Positions 10,475 through 23,919 of a DNA stretch of 64,000 bases are shown here, piece after piece. This DNA is from Dioscorea cayenensis subsp. rotundata (Eukaryota > Streptophyta > Magnoliopsida > Dioscoreales > Dioscoreaceae), in the NCBI RefSeq assembly GCF_009730915.1, contig NC_052472.1, positions 15,034,912 to 15,098,911 of the forward strand, read 5' to 3'. How positions within the stretch are numbered: the stretch's first letter is position 1; every line of letters begins with the position of its first letter. Both the position numbers and the translations under genes were made by a program. Under the pieces are notes generated by a model. It had not been told where the DNA came from. It ran no database searches and worked only from the letters and a program-made list of their open reading frames with translations.

Positions 10475-12816
10475 TAAGTGTGTGTGTGTGTGTTAATATA
10501 TGTGCAAACAGAGGGAGCTAGGGGGGGCATGGCCCCCTTTGGTCACCTTTGGCTCCGCCCCTATTGGGATGTTGCCTCCACTTTATTTTTGCATGATAGA
10601 TAGCTTAAGGACAAGACCCCAAGGAAGTTTGACCTACGCCCTTCCATGACTTTTTGATATCTAGGATCTTGGTTAGAATTTCCTAAGTGAATCAATTAGT
10701 AAATCCCAACTATTCCAAGTGACTTTACTTCTAACAAACAAACTCTACAAGCATCTATTTTACCCCTTTTTAAGCAACTTATGTGACCATATAGTTTTGG
10801 AACTTAGAAGGAATTGACCCCTTTACAATGAGATCCTTTTATGGATTTTTTAATAACAGGGGCTTGTATTTAAAAGATCAACCTGTTCAACTAGTTGGTG
10901 TGGGCCAACAAAATATTGACTCTCGTCAACCTATAAAAACAAGAATGCAATAGCCTACTCTGGTTATGTGTGGCCTTTTGCCATGTTGCTTAGGAAACCA
11001 CTGGCCATCTTCTCCTTTAATGCTTCATGTTGCCCACATTTGGAATCAGTTTGGCCATATCCTTTAGCTATTACTATATCATGAATCCTCAATCTTGAAA
11101 CTCCACAACAAGAAGCATGGGGGCTTCTTGCTAGGTCTATTCTTAAGATTAAATGAATGCTTATTTTTTGGTTCTTTACAACTAAGGCTTGAAGATGTAT
11201 AAATTTGGGGACTTTGTGTTATAATTAAACACAGTTGACTTTCTATGCACCTCCGCCATCACTGAGGAGGACCATCTGAAACTAACAACTCATTTGATAT
11301 CTCTTGAGTAGTGGTCCCAAAGTGACCATAGATAAATTATCCAAGTTGGTTATTGTTTATTCCGTCTCGGTATTGTGGATTGATGATCACTCAATATTTT
11401 ATAGACGCAACCACGACCAAACCATTAAAAAAAACCACCATAGAAAGGACAACAAGCATTGTTTTCCCAATTCAGCTAAACAATAGCCTACATCTAGGGA
11501 TCATACCCAGAGATAAATCTACTAAAAGAAAAGAACAAATGTGTATACAAATCTCTCACTCATCCTTACCAAGGATTATAAGTGACATCTCTCTTGATTG
11601 TTTGATGCCCACTTTCTCACCCACACTCTTAGAACTCTCTCCTTGTGTCCATCGTAAATCTTCAGAGCAGGGTCTTATATTGATAGACATCTCAATGCCC
11701 CAAAAATTAGAATTTCATTTTTTAAGAATTTCTATAGCTACTTAAATTTGGACACTTTACAAATTTAGCTGTTGCAACTCTAGTAGTAACTGAGCTTGGA
11801 ACATTACCCTTTTTGCTGACCTTGATTAAGTTCTAGCTTCCGTTCCAACGTGACCCCAAAATGCTTCTACCCCTCCTAGTTATATCCAAGTTGAACACTA
11901 TTGAATCCTCCTGATCTCGATTAGGTAGCAATTAGCTAAACTCCTTATGGTCTCGTCTGCAATACCTTTTTAAGGGTTGCACCCCATCATGGTGTGTTTT
12001 CACTATACCAAAGATAGTCTTCAATGATTTTAAAGATCTTCAAATCTTCTACCAAACTTGATCTCTAAGTTAAATTTGGTTTTTACAATCTTCTAATCAC
12101 CAAACGTGGTCTTCCAATCATCCAAGTTTCGTTCTTCAAAACCATGTCTTTAATCGTCACCATATTTAGTCATATTTCTAAATATCTCCATCTATATTTA
12201 GTTTTGTCTATAAATGACTCCCTCCAAGGTTGACCTTCAAGTTGCCTTACCAAATATAAATGGTGCCTTCAATTAGCCATTTACCAATCTAAGCTCCCAA
12301 TATGTAATGGCAGAACCAAGAGGGAGCTAGCATGGGCTTCAACCTCCCCTGATGCTGGTGAGACCCTCCTTAGCCTCCAGAGCTTGACTGAGAAAGGTGA
12401 GATGAATTGCTGATAATGGAAACCCTCCCTCCCCCCAAGAAGCTATGAAGCTAATGATGTTAAGTGCTTAATTATTGGTTTAATTAATAGGTTTCATGGA
12501 GAAAGAAATATGCATGATTGCATCATTGGAATTCTTGCCCTTAATATCTGACATGTTCACAAAGCTACACATGAGACACGCACCATTTTATTATAAATTT
12601 GTAAATTGTAATCACATTTAACATATTAATAATTCATTTATTCTATGTCAAATTATACTTATAAGTTAATAAATCTTCATTGTTGTCCTAATTTTTCACA
12701 TGTTTACTATTAACTCATATGTAGACAACGATGCAGGTTATATATAAAAACATATTACACACATGGCACATTAACACACAGGCAAAGAATATAACTTATA
12801 AGGACTAAGGAGGCGA
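10475..12816. other. intergenic, no gene recognised
   Basis: Begins with a (GT)n tract near 10480. A C-rich/G-rich patch (10505-10563) containing GGCTCCGCCCCT resembles the ends of some plant DNA transposons, and a related AGAGGGAGCTAG motif recurs at 12321, but I could not define an element. The open frames at 11304-11745 show no domain. Confidence 0.4.
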
Positions 12817-14379
12817 TGTCACGTCACGTCCCACAGGACCGGCATGTGACAACCCCAGGAGGGACACCCACGCCACTCAACCCTCGAGTCCCCGCAAGGC
12901 TAACTATCATGGGATGAAACAGTACTGAACATAATTCATAAGTTCAGAATATACAAAATTTGGGACCCAAAGATAACACAGAGGAATCAACATTACCATT
13001 AACCTGATAATAGAATTAAAGGAAACATGCTCGTCACAATTATAACCATGGTTTTTTAAAAAAAATAAGTAAACATATAAGTCATGCATATAGAGTGTCA
13101 AACACACTAGTGGATCCATGTCCTTATACAATGCAACATGTTCAAGTAGAAATATAGATAAGACTGGAAATAAGAAAGATAGATAGGAGGATGCTCACTC
13201 CATCCCACAGCAACACCACTAGAAGCTCAAGCCTGGAAAGGAGGGAGAGAGTGAGTAACTAAAATCACTCAGTGAACAGATTAGCACAGTTACAAAAGAA
13301 TATGAAATCAAACTACTTAAATTTTCAATAACCAAGATTTTGCAATACTAAATATAAATTGAAGCATTTCAACATTTATACAAGTAACAACACATATACG
13401 TGTATGAATTATAACTAGCATAATATGAGTTTTGCAAACAATAATACATAAAATCGTCATCGGACCACTTTTCCAAAGAATAAACAAGAGATCACCTCTC
13501 AAAGATTTGCTTTGCAAGAAAACATAATTTCTTAAAATACGAAATTTGCATCTTGCTCCAATGGACAATGGTTCAAAAACCTCTCTAAACTCTAGCCATG
13601 GCCATGGCTAAGTTTAAAACAGTCAAGATCCTCATTCCCTTTGACTTTGACCCATCGGACCGCCGTGTGGTGACTTTGGGTACCCGATACACATCCAATC
13701 AGGGTTCTACGCGCTACTTGAAGTGGACAAATAAACCCGGGTCTTCCACGTCACCTCTACAGGCTGGCTACAAAGATTGCCCATTGTAACAAGATAGGAT
13801 ATACCCCATCACCATCAAAATCTATATGTGCTCAATAATACAATATATGTATATCACGACATAAAGTCCATTTCCAGGACAACATCCCTAAACGGGAATG
13901 AAAGCCATTTACATAAGTGTCAATGCCAAAAAGCATGTTTATGTATACAAAAGTTTCATTAATCATTTTCCACTCCAATATATGAGTATAGTCATAAATA
14001 TTTTTCATGCAAATATCAAGAGTTTCACATATAATTCAATAACATAGAAACTCCTTTCCAAACCGATCAAAGCATCTATTCAACCCGATAAAACAATGAA
14101 ATATTTTTAGTCAAAAATTTTTGATATTGAAATAATATTCTAATATAATTATTCAATCACGTAAACCTTGAGCCAAACCTTTACCACCTACCAAACATAA
14201 CCACATACACAACCACAACCAAGCAAGGAAGTAAGCCATCACAAATGAAACCCTAAGTCTAAGAATGCAATGTAACCTTAAACGAGACCTATTGTTGGCT
14301 CAAAATTAAGTTCAAAGGTTTCCAAAGATCTCCTACGGGTTCTTGGATTCAATCTAAACCAATGAAACAAAGAAACAAG
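12817..14379. other. possible gypsy LTR fragment, boundaries uncertain
   Basis: Begins TGTCACGTCACGTCCCACAGG, which resembles the GGGACGTGACA end of some plant chromovirus LTRs read in reverse. At 13225-13285 a 'gtgagtaact...actcagtgaac' inverted motif, also common in such LTRs, is present. No second copy or target duplication was found, so this is a tentative call. The small open frame at 13598-13789 lies in this repeat and is not a gene. Confidence 0.35.
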
Positions 14380-16210
14380 CAAGTTGATTATTCAGGATGT
14401 AACGCGTTTTCTATTAAGCTAAGGTATGTCCTTCCATGGACATGATGAGTATCAAGTTCATTGAACCTTGGCAATTTTCTTGAGTTGCTCTAGTGGTACA
14501 ATCCACGGAATGAAGAGGTTTGGAAGGCAGTTAATCAAAATGCCCTATAAACAATCAAATGATTTTTCCAAAAGTTAAAAAAGAGTTAGCAAATACTTGT
14601 GCAACGGAGATCACACGTGTTATTATTGATGATAGTGGAGATAACTATTTCTCTCTTATGATTGATGAAGCCCGAGATGTCTCATTGAATGAGCAACTGA
14701 CACCTCTGCAATTTCTTTGAAGAATGCTATTACTTGCCTATTTGCAAACATGGGTTGTCTCTTTCAAAGCTAAGAGGATAGGGATATGATGGAGCCTCAA
14801 ATATGCAGGTGATTCAATAGTTTAAAGGCACTTATCCTAAGAGAAAATCTATAAGTAAGGTATGTCTAGTGTTTTTCTCACCAGCTCCAGATAGTGATTG
14901 TTGCTGTTGATAAAGATAATCAGATTATAAGTGATTTTTTCCAATATGCTATTTTGATTGTTAATGCGGTCGGAGCATTGTGTATAAGAAGAGACCAACT
15001 TCGATAACATCATCATAATAGGTTGGTTGAGCAGTTGGAGAAGGTAGAGATAGTCGGTAGTAGAGGAAAAAAAAAATCAAGAATCCAACCCAGCATGTCT
15101 AGTGGATACTCTTTGGGATCACATTACACTACCATTCTTCGACTAATATCTATGTGTACTTCAGTGTTAGGGTACTGCAAAACATTCATGATGATGGTAC
15201 ATCTAATGATAATAGAGCTATAGTGGCAAGTTTGATAGAAAAAAAGTGGAGAGTTATCAATTTGTATTTGTGATGCACTTGATGAGGCGCTTGTTGGGGA
15301 TAATAGATGAATTATCATTTGCATGCCTTACAACAAAAAGATCGAGAATATTATTCAAGCTATTCATGTAATTGAAAGCGTGAAGCTCGACTTCAAGACT
15401 TGAGAGATAGGATGGGAAGAATTCTTCTTTGAAGGTTAGCCTTTTTTTGTGAGAGAAACTTGATCCCAATGCCTAATATAGAGGATAATATGAGAATCTG
15501 TGGTCATTCTGTGTGGGATGTACAAGTCATTACTTATTTTCACCATTATCAAGTCGGAATATTTTGTGAGGTAATTATTTTTTTTATTTATTATGTTTTT
15601 TTATAAATGGCTTTAATTTAGTTATTTAGTCATATTTGTTATTGATTTTATTATTGTTGTCATTTTAGGTTGTTGATTTCATTGCACAAGAAATGCAAAA
15701 CCGTTAACCAGAAACTAGCACGGAGTTATTTCTTCTTGTGTCATGCCTTGAGTCAAGGAACTTGTTCTCCAAATTCAACATTCACAAGCTACTCCGTCTT
15801 GCAAAGCTTTATCCTAAAGACTTCTCAGTGACTGAATGCATGATGCCTAAGGATCAACTTACAACTTTTATTTATGATGTGCGATATGATAAAGGTTTTG
15901 GAAATATAGGGGACTTGGGAGGTTTTGCTAAGAAAATGGTTGAGACATGTAAAAGTGTTATTTTCCCACTCGCTTATCACCTTATTGAGTTGCCATTAGT
16001 TTTGTTAGGGGCAGTAGCTAGTGTTGAGAAGGTATTTTCTGCAATGAATACTGTAAAAACTGATTTACGCAATAAAATAGGAGATTAGTGGATGAATGAT
16101 GGCTTGGTTGTCTATATTGAGAAGAAGATTTTTACAATTATTGATAATGAAGTGATTCTACGATGTTTTATGGAAAAAACAAACTCGTCGGATGTAGTTA
16201 CCTCCCCTTA
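14380..16210 (+). pseudogene. hAT-family transposase pseudogene (ZMYM1 / TTF-type zinc-finger-like)
   Basis: Fragments in all three forward frames follow the order of this plant hAT transposase family. GHDE and FLELL lie near 14440-14490. KKELANTCATEITRVIIDD followed by YFSLMIDEARDVS is at 14575-14690, holding the first catalytic Asp region. GYDGASNM is near 14790 and HQLQIVIVAVDK near 14885. The C-terminal dimerisation domain is at 15738-16088 (ELPLVLLGAVASVEKVFSAM then KTDLRNKIGD), continuing after an in-frame TAG as WMNDGLVVYIEKKIF. Frameshifts and stops make it inactive. No terminal repeats were identified. Confidence 0.85.
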
Positions 16211-16397
16211 GTTGCATGGCACACATGTCTGGTAGAAGCATTGGTCGTGACAACAGTTCTACTTTAAATGTGCAAGAATAGTTATTTTATGCCTTTTCTT
16301 ATGTGTGTTTGAATTATGGTTATCTTAATTACAATTTATATTATTATATTATTTTATATTGCAAACAATTGCTTTGTTGGATTTTTTTTACCTTCAC

Positions 16398-17791
16398 TGA
16401 TGAGTGCATTTCATATCATATTTATTTACCCTCAATTCATTATTTTACCCGTCCTTTAGCATAATTTTTTGTATATTCGGTGCTATTTTGGGTATAGTTG
16501 TTCCATGTGCAGGATTTTGGGGTTTGAAGCAATTTGGAGTGAATTTGATGATGAAATGAGCGAAGAACAAAGACATTTGCTAAGTGCTCAAGCTGAACAT
16601 GGGCAGAGCACGATCGTGCTCTGTCCCACTGATTATCTATGCTCGGAGGAATGCCCAGCGAAAACTCAAGTAGGATGGTTCTCTTAAGCCAAACACGGTC
16701 GAGGCACGAGCGTGTTCCTCCCATTGAATATTTTAGGTCTGAGGCATTTTCTGCTTAACAGGGGAAGTACGCTTCGCTTGCTCCTAGCAAGATCGTGCTC
16801 AAGTGAAACATGGTCCACGCACGATCGTGCTTCCTCCCACTAGAAAATCCAGGCAAGTGCTCAGTCAATTCACTCAAAAGCCCAACTGAGGAAGCACAGT
16901 CGAAGCACGACCGTGCTTAGCCCGTGTCGAGCCCAAAACTGCCCTTTTAACTCCAGATTTTAGTGTTTCAATCTCATCTTTGTTTGGGGACTCTTCTTTC
17001 CACCGGGAGGACTTTGATGAGAGCGAAGATCAGGCTTCACCACACCTTCTAAGGGGATCAACAAGGACGAGTTGGAGGCACTAGAGAAGTGGGGTTAGCA
17101 TATCGGAGCTCAATTAGGAAGATCATCTTGAGAAGAAGGGAGTTATGTCTTCTTCCTCTAGCTCTTTATCTTTCTCTTCCTGGTTGTACTCGTCCATGAG
17201 GGGCTGACCATCCACGGTGCCTTGGACGTAAACTATGATGCTTTGTATGCTTTGACTACCTATTTTTAATGTCTACGAAGTTTTTTAGTTTCATGTGTTT
17301 AATCTTGTGTTGCATAAGTGTGGATTGTGCACAGTTGCCTTGGTAAAACTCGATGTATGGATTACCATAGTTGTGATTTTTTGTGTGATTGCAAAACTTG
17401 ATGTGTTTGAAATGCATAGTTATCTTGGCAAAACTTGATGTACTTGAGAACCATAGATGCAACATTGGTTGTGAGTACACACTTGAACTTTAGAACGTAC
17501 CTGATAGGCTTTAGAAGCATGTCGGCATGCTACAGCTCATAGGAATCATCCTGGGGTATTGCTCTCTTATTGTTGAAAACTTCGTTCCTAATCCATCCTT
17601 TATCTCCACCTATTCTCACCCTTGTTTAATTGTTTCTTTTCTTAAAAATCAATCCAATTCTTGTTTAACTAGACATCGGAAGAAAAGTGAGTACTTTAAG
17701 TCTAGTCTACGTGGTTCGACAACCCTACTCCCTCACGGGATACCACTATATTACTTGTATGCGATCCAGTACACTTGCGGAGAGTGCATCA
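16398..17791 (+). mobile_element. solo gypsy LTR, 1,394 bp, with perfect 5-bp target duplication
   Basis: Begins TGATGAGTGC and ends GTGCATCA, so the ends are TGATG/CATCA inverted repeats. TTCAC is present on both sides (16393-16397 and 17792-17796). No primer-binding site or polypurine tract adjoins it, so this is a solo LTR left by recombination between LTRs. The same TGATGAGTG start occurs (reverse-complemented) in the gypsy element at 46.6-60.7 kb, whose primer-binding site points to the Tat/Athila group. The strand is inferred from that start. Confidence 0.85.
16604..16918. repeat. array of short GCACG(A/N)(T/N)CGTGC palindromes inside the solo LTR
   Basis: A perfect 20-nt palindrome lies at 16604-16623 (core GAGCACGATCGTGCTC). 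Related sites are GGCACGAGCGTGTT near 16703, GCACGATCGTGC at 16819-16830 and AAGCACGACCGTGCTT at 16903-16918. Three of the four are preceded 4-6 bases upstream by a half-site such as ACACGGTC, ACATGGTC or GCACAGTC. Confidence 0.8.
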
Positions 17792-17796
17792 TTCAC

Positions 17797-20700
17797 CTTT
17801 AGCCCCCTTCCCCAATAAATGCATCCTAATTCCGCTACTACCAATATGGGCTTTATTTGAACTTGACTTCTAAGTAGTTAAATAGTTGTTTAATTTGGTT
17901 TCTTTTTTTGCTTGCTCTTCAAGAAAAAATCATCAATAACCTTTACCACAAAATATCTTTACCACATCATCTAGCGTTATGTCATCTTGACCACCATGTC
18001 ACCTCGTGCCACATCAACATGAACTCCAATTGCCTATGGTGTCAAATAATATCAACTTGGAGGCTCATCACTAACAGTTGGTTATCGGCACTTGGAAACA
18101 CCACCAGCCCCTTATATGTTCACTTTTGTTTGGTTTTTCAATTTGCTTTTAAAAATGCCTATCCCCCGTTTGCTGTTACACCCTTTTTTTTTTAAGTTCT
18201 ATTTATTCTTCTCTGTGTGCCTGTTTTCGGCAACTATATATTGTTGGTGATTTATCTATTTAAAAGAACTTATTTTTTAATTATTTTATAAAAAAAGTGA
18301 GTGGCAAAGCAATATATTATATACTGCATGCCCCTATTTCACATTTGGAAGTACCTTTGATTTTAGGTTTAAATGAAATAAATGGTATTAATATTACGTT
18401 TGCTTGGAGGAATCTCTGACAATTTTGACGAACTTTTGATTTTGCCGTTTTGGAGACAAAATAATAATAATAACAATAATGCAAAAGTTTAAAATACTTT
18501 GAAAAATGACAGGTAGGTCACCCTCTAACTAGGTGAAGATTCGAGTTTTAGAATGGAGTTTAAGCGCTGAACGAGGTTAAATTGAGCTTAACTGAATAGT
18601 GTGAAATATAAAAATATATTATAATATTATAATGTTTATAATATGTACCATTATTATATAATATATTACTTATATCAAATATATTCTATTGGTTGTTGTC
18701 AAGAAAAAAAAGGTTACAAATTAACTTATTAATTTTAGACCAAATCGAACTGCACTCTAGCTTTTAAAAATAACATCAGACCAAACTTCAATTTGAGTTA
18801 TTCAATTTTGAATCAACCTCAATAAGACCAAACTCTATCAAGCTTAGTTTCTTTAAAGGCCTACCAATAGTTATTTTTTTATTAATTAAATTAATTTTTA
18901 TTCCAAATATTTTTTATTAATAATGGTTTTTTTTTTTTTAAATCGCCCATTTGATTTTTGTTTTGCTTTAATTGATATCTAATCATCATTTTTTAATCAT
19001 TGATATAACAAAAACTAACTGAATTTAACCCTACATCAAAATGGTTTCACAAAACTTTATATTTCAAATACATTCATAGAATGTATTTTTATTAACATAA
19101 ATACACTATTATGTCATCTTTAGGAGAAAAACTAATTAAAAAAAAAAGGAAAATCATATCCAAAAATGTCAATAAAGTTATGGGACGGTTGTGGCATTGG
19201 AAATTCTCTTGTTGAGAATTAGGTGAATGACACATCAATTATTTTCCTACATTCTTGAATGAATTGCATTTGGTCAAATGGTGCCACTAGCTCATGACCA
19301 TGAAAAGTTGGTCTGGTTCGGTTCGGTTTAATTTGAATGAACTTAAACTCATTTAAATCAAAGTGTGAATAGTCTTTTGACCTTGAGTCCCATAAATATG
19401 AGTGAGATTACTAGTTTGACTCTTCCCAGTTGTAAAGTGAAGGTGTATGATATAATTAAAAAGTTCACATTACACCTTTAACAATATGTGATTTATTTAT
19501 ATTTATTAAAAAATAAAACAAAATAAATTTAACCCAAGCTCAAACTTCGGATAAAACCAAAATACATTTTCAAAAGACCAGTTGATAAAATAATAATTAA
19601 AAATTTAATAGAGTTTAATTTGGTTGGCTTGTGTTTGGACCTTAAGGACTAATGTTTGAACATGGAGGTGCATTATTTGAGATTGCTTTATGTGACCCAT
19701 TGACATCAGTGGCACCCTAACATAATTACTCATTGACCTCTGATTTGGACATGCAACTCACTTTTGTTTAAAAGATGCTCTAAAGATGTACAAAATATTG
19801 AAGAGCATGTTTATCTGATATAAAATAAAGGGTAGGAGACAATAAAGATGGTTAAATTAGATAAACATGCTATCTACTAAACATGCCATAAAAATAAAAA
19901 TAAAAATATAAAAATAAATTAGGGACACATTGATATGTGATTTTGACATGCAACAACACTCTTTTGTTTAATGATGGTCTATAGATCTCCTAAATATGTG
20001 TATGCATGATATCAAATTATCACAAGCATGTTTATCTGTTGTGAAATAATTAAAAAGGAAATTCCACTTTAATAAAATGATGTATCATTTTCACGTAAAA
20101 ATATCAATAAAGAAAATAATAAAGATAAATTACACTATTTTTTATAAAGTAAAATATATTTAGATTAAGTTAATTGTCAATAAACCATACTACTCACTGC
20201 ATGCTACTTAAGTGTGATTTAAGTCATATGTCCTCAATCTCTCACTTATTAAAAGAAAGAGTTATATTCTTCATAATTAATTGTAAAATTTTATATTTAA
20301 TTAATCCAATCAATTTATGTATACATCATTGATAAGTTAAAGGTAATATTTAAATATTAGCATGAATAACAATTTAAAGTTGTGTATATTTACTAATTCA
20401 GCAGAAATCACATTCCAGCTTGGCAACGTTTTGTGTATAAATGAGAATTAGTTGACTGATGAAAGAGAAACAATTAAATAAAGTTGGAGAACATAGTGTG
20501 GAAATGCATGTGTGGCATGTTTAGGGGATGCTTTCATAAATGTCATTTCAATTTTAATTAATTTGAATAATTTAGTTATTCACTCGCTTAATTAATTTTA
20601 ATAATTTTAGTTATTTCACTCCGCTTATGATTTTGCCTCTATTAATTTTCCATTATGTCGAATGAGTTATTAAACTCATTTGGCCTCTGCAAAAAGTTAA

Positions 20701-23700
20701 AAGATTCGAAAGTATCTAGAATTTCCGTCAAAACTCCTGCTGTTTCATATTATCTCGCTGTTTATTAGTGAGTATTATATACGACGTGATATTTTATTTT
20801 ATTTTCTTATTTAATGTAAAATTTATTTTAGTATTTATTAATGAGAGTAAATAATCTCCAATAAAATTATCTCTTATCACATATTTCTCAGATTTTATTA
20901 GTTTTAATATCAATTTTAATCCTTGTGCAAACTTCATAGGTGACGACACTTTAATTTCCAAAAATAAAGAATATATATTTCAAATGAATAAAAAAATAAA
21001 TGAAACAATTTTTAAGTTCATTAAAAATTGAGCTTAATACTCAATTTATGATGACTTGTCTTGCATGAATGATTTCCTCATATAACACAATTTATTCTTT
21101 TTAGAGCTCTTTATTCTGTTTAATTGGTGTCACTATTACTCTGTATTTTTTTCGCATTTTGTTTTTAACACTCCAGTAAATTGAGTCCTATATTGTTCTT
21201 TGTTTTCGGCCATTTTGCTGTCCGTATGTTATATATTTTATATTTTTTTAATAAATAAAAATATGGTCAATGCAAGGTCAATTCAATGGTTCTTTATTTA
21301 TTTATTTTTCACTTTTTGGTAGGTAAGAAGAGGACAAACAAGGTCTAATAATGGTAAGAAGTTGCAATGAAAAGAGGGTTGGCGTTCACCAACATAGAAG
21401 ACACAAACACAAGAATGGTTAGGTGGGTCAAACACTTGCTTGTTCAATTCATAAGCATGGAATCATTTAATTTCCATCACCCTACCTTAAGCCGTCTCAT
21501 AATTTAGTTGAGATTGGAGAAATGTTTTTCATGGATAAGTAGGGTTGAAATCAAACATAAACTTACGGTAGTAGGTTGCATTTCGTTTATTATTGCTTTT
21601 GGAATTCATGTCAATTTCTTTGAATCTAAATTTGAAATATAATTTGTATGATAAACTTCTCGGATGTAGTAAATGAGCCATTGGCTTTCTCAAATATGTT
21701 TTAATGTTAAAATTTGTAAAATGTGAAATTTGGTATGATTTTAGAGTATAGACTGTGTTTTCACATGCCCTCAAAATAGAGTGTTAAATGAAATAATATA
21801 TAATCCCAATAATGGATAAGTTCCGTGTATCCAATTAGGATGTTCTCTTTCACTAAGCGGGAGTGTAATATTATTATTAAATGGTGTAGTTTTAAAAATT
21901 ATATTTTAATATTCTAATATTTACTACATTGTAAATTTCTAATTTGTAATTTGAAACTAATCTTGAAGGTAATTCTCAGTGCCTTTCAGATTGTCTCCTT
22001 GAAATTTAAACTTTATATTTATAAATTAATATTTGAAAAATCACTTCATTCAAAATAAATATAACCTTTCACGCTCATCATAAATTATGAAAAATCAACA
22101 TGAGCATAGACATCTATTAATTTCCTTAACTTATTGTATATCAAATTGAATTTTATTACTTTTTGTCAATTTTGAGTAACTTCTAAAACCATCATTCTTA
22201 CCATAATTTATGGGAAAAACAAACGTGAACTTGGACATCCACGCGAATTTCTCTATCTGACTCTTATTAATATAATAGATACAAATAGATGGAAGCTTTG
22301 ATTGTTCCTATCTGATCCACTTGCAATCTTACAATTAAATGTTATGTGGGCCATTATATAAGCATTTGATTATGACAAGGAAAGGAGGAAGAAGAAGCCT
22401 AAGGCAGCCTTGAAGGAACATAGAAAAGTCTAATTATAATTAGGTCATCCTTGTGCTTATTTCCTCCATGTACTAAAATGTATTCTTGATAAAGGTTAAC
22501 AATGGATAAATATTCAAGCATTTGATTAGTAAATTTGAAAAGACAAATGAATGATGCAATAATTTTGGGTCAATCAATAGGTCATAGATACATCTAAATA
22601 GACTAAAAATCATATTAATAAAAAAGATGAACTGTGTTTGTTTGATAACTAGTCTTGCCTAGCACACAGCTTTAGTATAAAAGGTTTCTTTTTTAACAAA
22701 ATCCAAAGTGCACTAGACCCAAACAAGATGAACATTCTAAAATTAGTAACATCCAAAATTTACTCTACTAGTGATATACCAGCAACTACTCCAATCGTGT
22801 ACATCTTTGAAACATCTTTGTTAAATTTAAATCCATAGTAATCAGTTATGAGATAATTCTATGTATAAAAATAATTTCGCACTTCTCTTATTAACATATG
22901 GATAGTAATTTTTTCCATATAGTCAATGATTTTTTCTTTAAGGGAGTTGTTAATTTTTGAATTTCAAATTACATTATTAGTGGAAAATACATATAGGTAG
23001 AATATTATACTTTAAATTACAATTAAGTGTTTGGTTGCAAGAAAAAACAAATACAAGGATAATTTTAAACAACAATTTATTTATAAATATTTAAATTTCA
23101 AGAGATAATAGAGTTAATTTAGTTTCATAAACTGGAAATGTTGCATTATATGATATTGAATTTGATTTAAGAGATTTGTAAATTTAGATTTGAAAAATAT
23201 ACATTTGGTTTGATCTATTTAAGAGATATAGTTCCCATGTTGAGTTTATCCATGAGTTCTTTTATATTTGGCAAAAAAAAAAATTTTAGTTATGTCAATT
23301 ATTTGTATATCATTTTAATTATTATAATTTTAAATATTATTTAATTTAATAATTAATTTTATTCTTAAATTAGTTATTGTACTGATTAGTGTAATTAATT
23401 TTAATTATTAATAACTTTTGTTATTTAATTATTCTCTTAAGTGCATTTTGTTGGTTTTTTTTAGTTTAAATTATGAAATCGACCACTTAGATAGATTGGC
23501 ACATTTATATCAAAATACAAGAGAAAAGAAAAGAAAAGCTCAAAATGCAATAAAACAATAGCTCAAATTACCACATTAATAACAATAAAATTCAAAATAC
23601 AATTTATAAAACAACATATTACAAAGTAAATTTTAAGAATTACAAATAAAATTAATTGTAACAATTTATGATATCTCAATTTGCCATAGCCCTACCAATT

Positions 23701-23919
23701 CAAAGAGATAAACATCTCAAACTATACAACATGAACTCCAAGCACCACTTTCACTTCCAAAAATAGAAAAAATAAAAAAATGGAGAAGATTTGAAATTAC
23801 TTAAAAAACTTGAAACTAACAATTAATATTATTGATAATATAAAAAATAATGATTTGCCAAAAGTCCTTTGGTCCACAACTCAAGGTGTGTAGTAGTTCT
23901 TTAGCAAACTCTAAAGTTA
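17797..23919. other. 6.1-kb AT-rich intergenic region, no gene recognised
   Basis: No domain, RNA gene or complete transposon was recognised. Notable pieces are a GGTTCGGTTCGGTTT motif near 19316 and a degenerate direct repeat (about 19740-19830 against 19950-20050, sharing GACATGCAAC, TTTTGTTTAA and GCATGTTTATCTG). Long A/T runs occur throughout. The frames at 17527, 17908 and 21529 are short and featureless. Confidence 0.5.

Noticed and set aside
10505..10563. C/G-rich patch with GGCTCCGCCCCT, suspected transposon end
   Set aside because: No matching inverted partner or target duplication could be found.
11304..11745. Two overlapping plus-strand frames
   Set aside because: No domain, no start context, no splice pattern and no similarity that I recognise.
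13598..13789. 63-codon frame starting MAMAKFKTVK
   Set aside because: It lies in repeat-like sequence and has no recognisable domain.
16604..16918. Palindrome array considered as a CRISPR-like repeat
   Set aside because: The spacing is irregular, the units are inside an LTR of a plant genome, and there are no uniform spacers.
19740..20050. Degenerate direct repeat in the long intergenic region
   Set aside because: Similarity is patchy; I could not define units or ends well enough to call an element.
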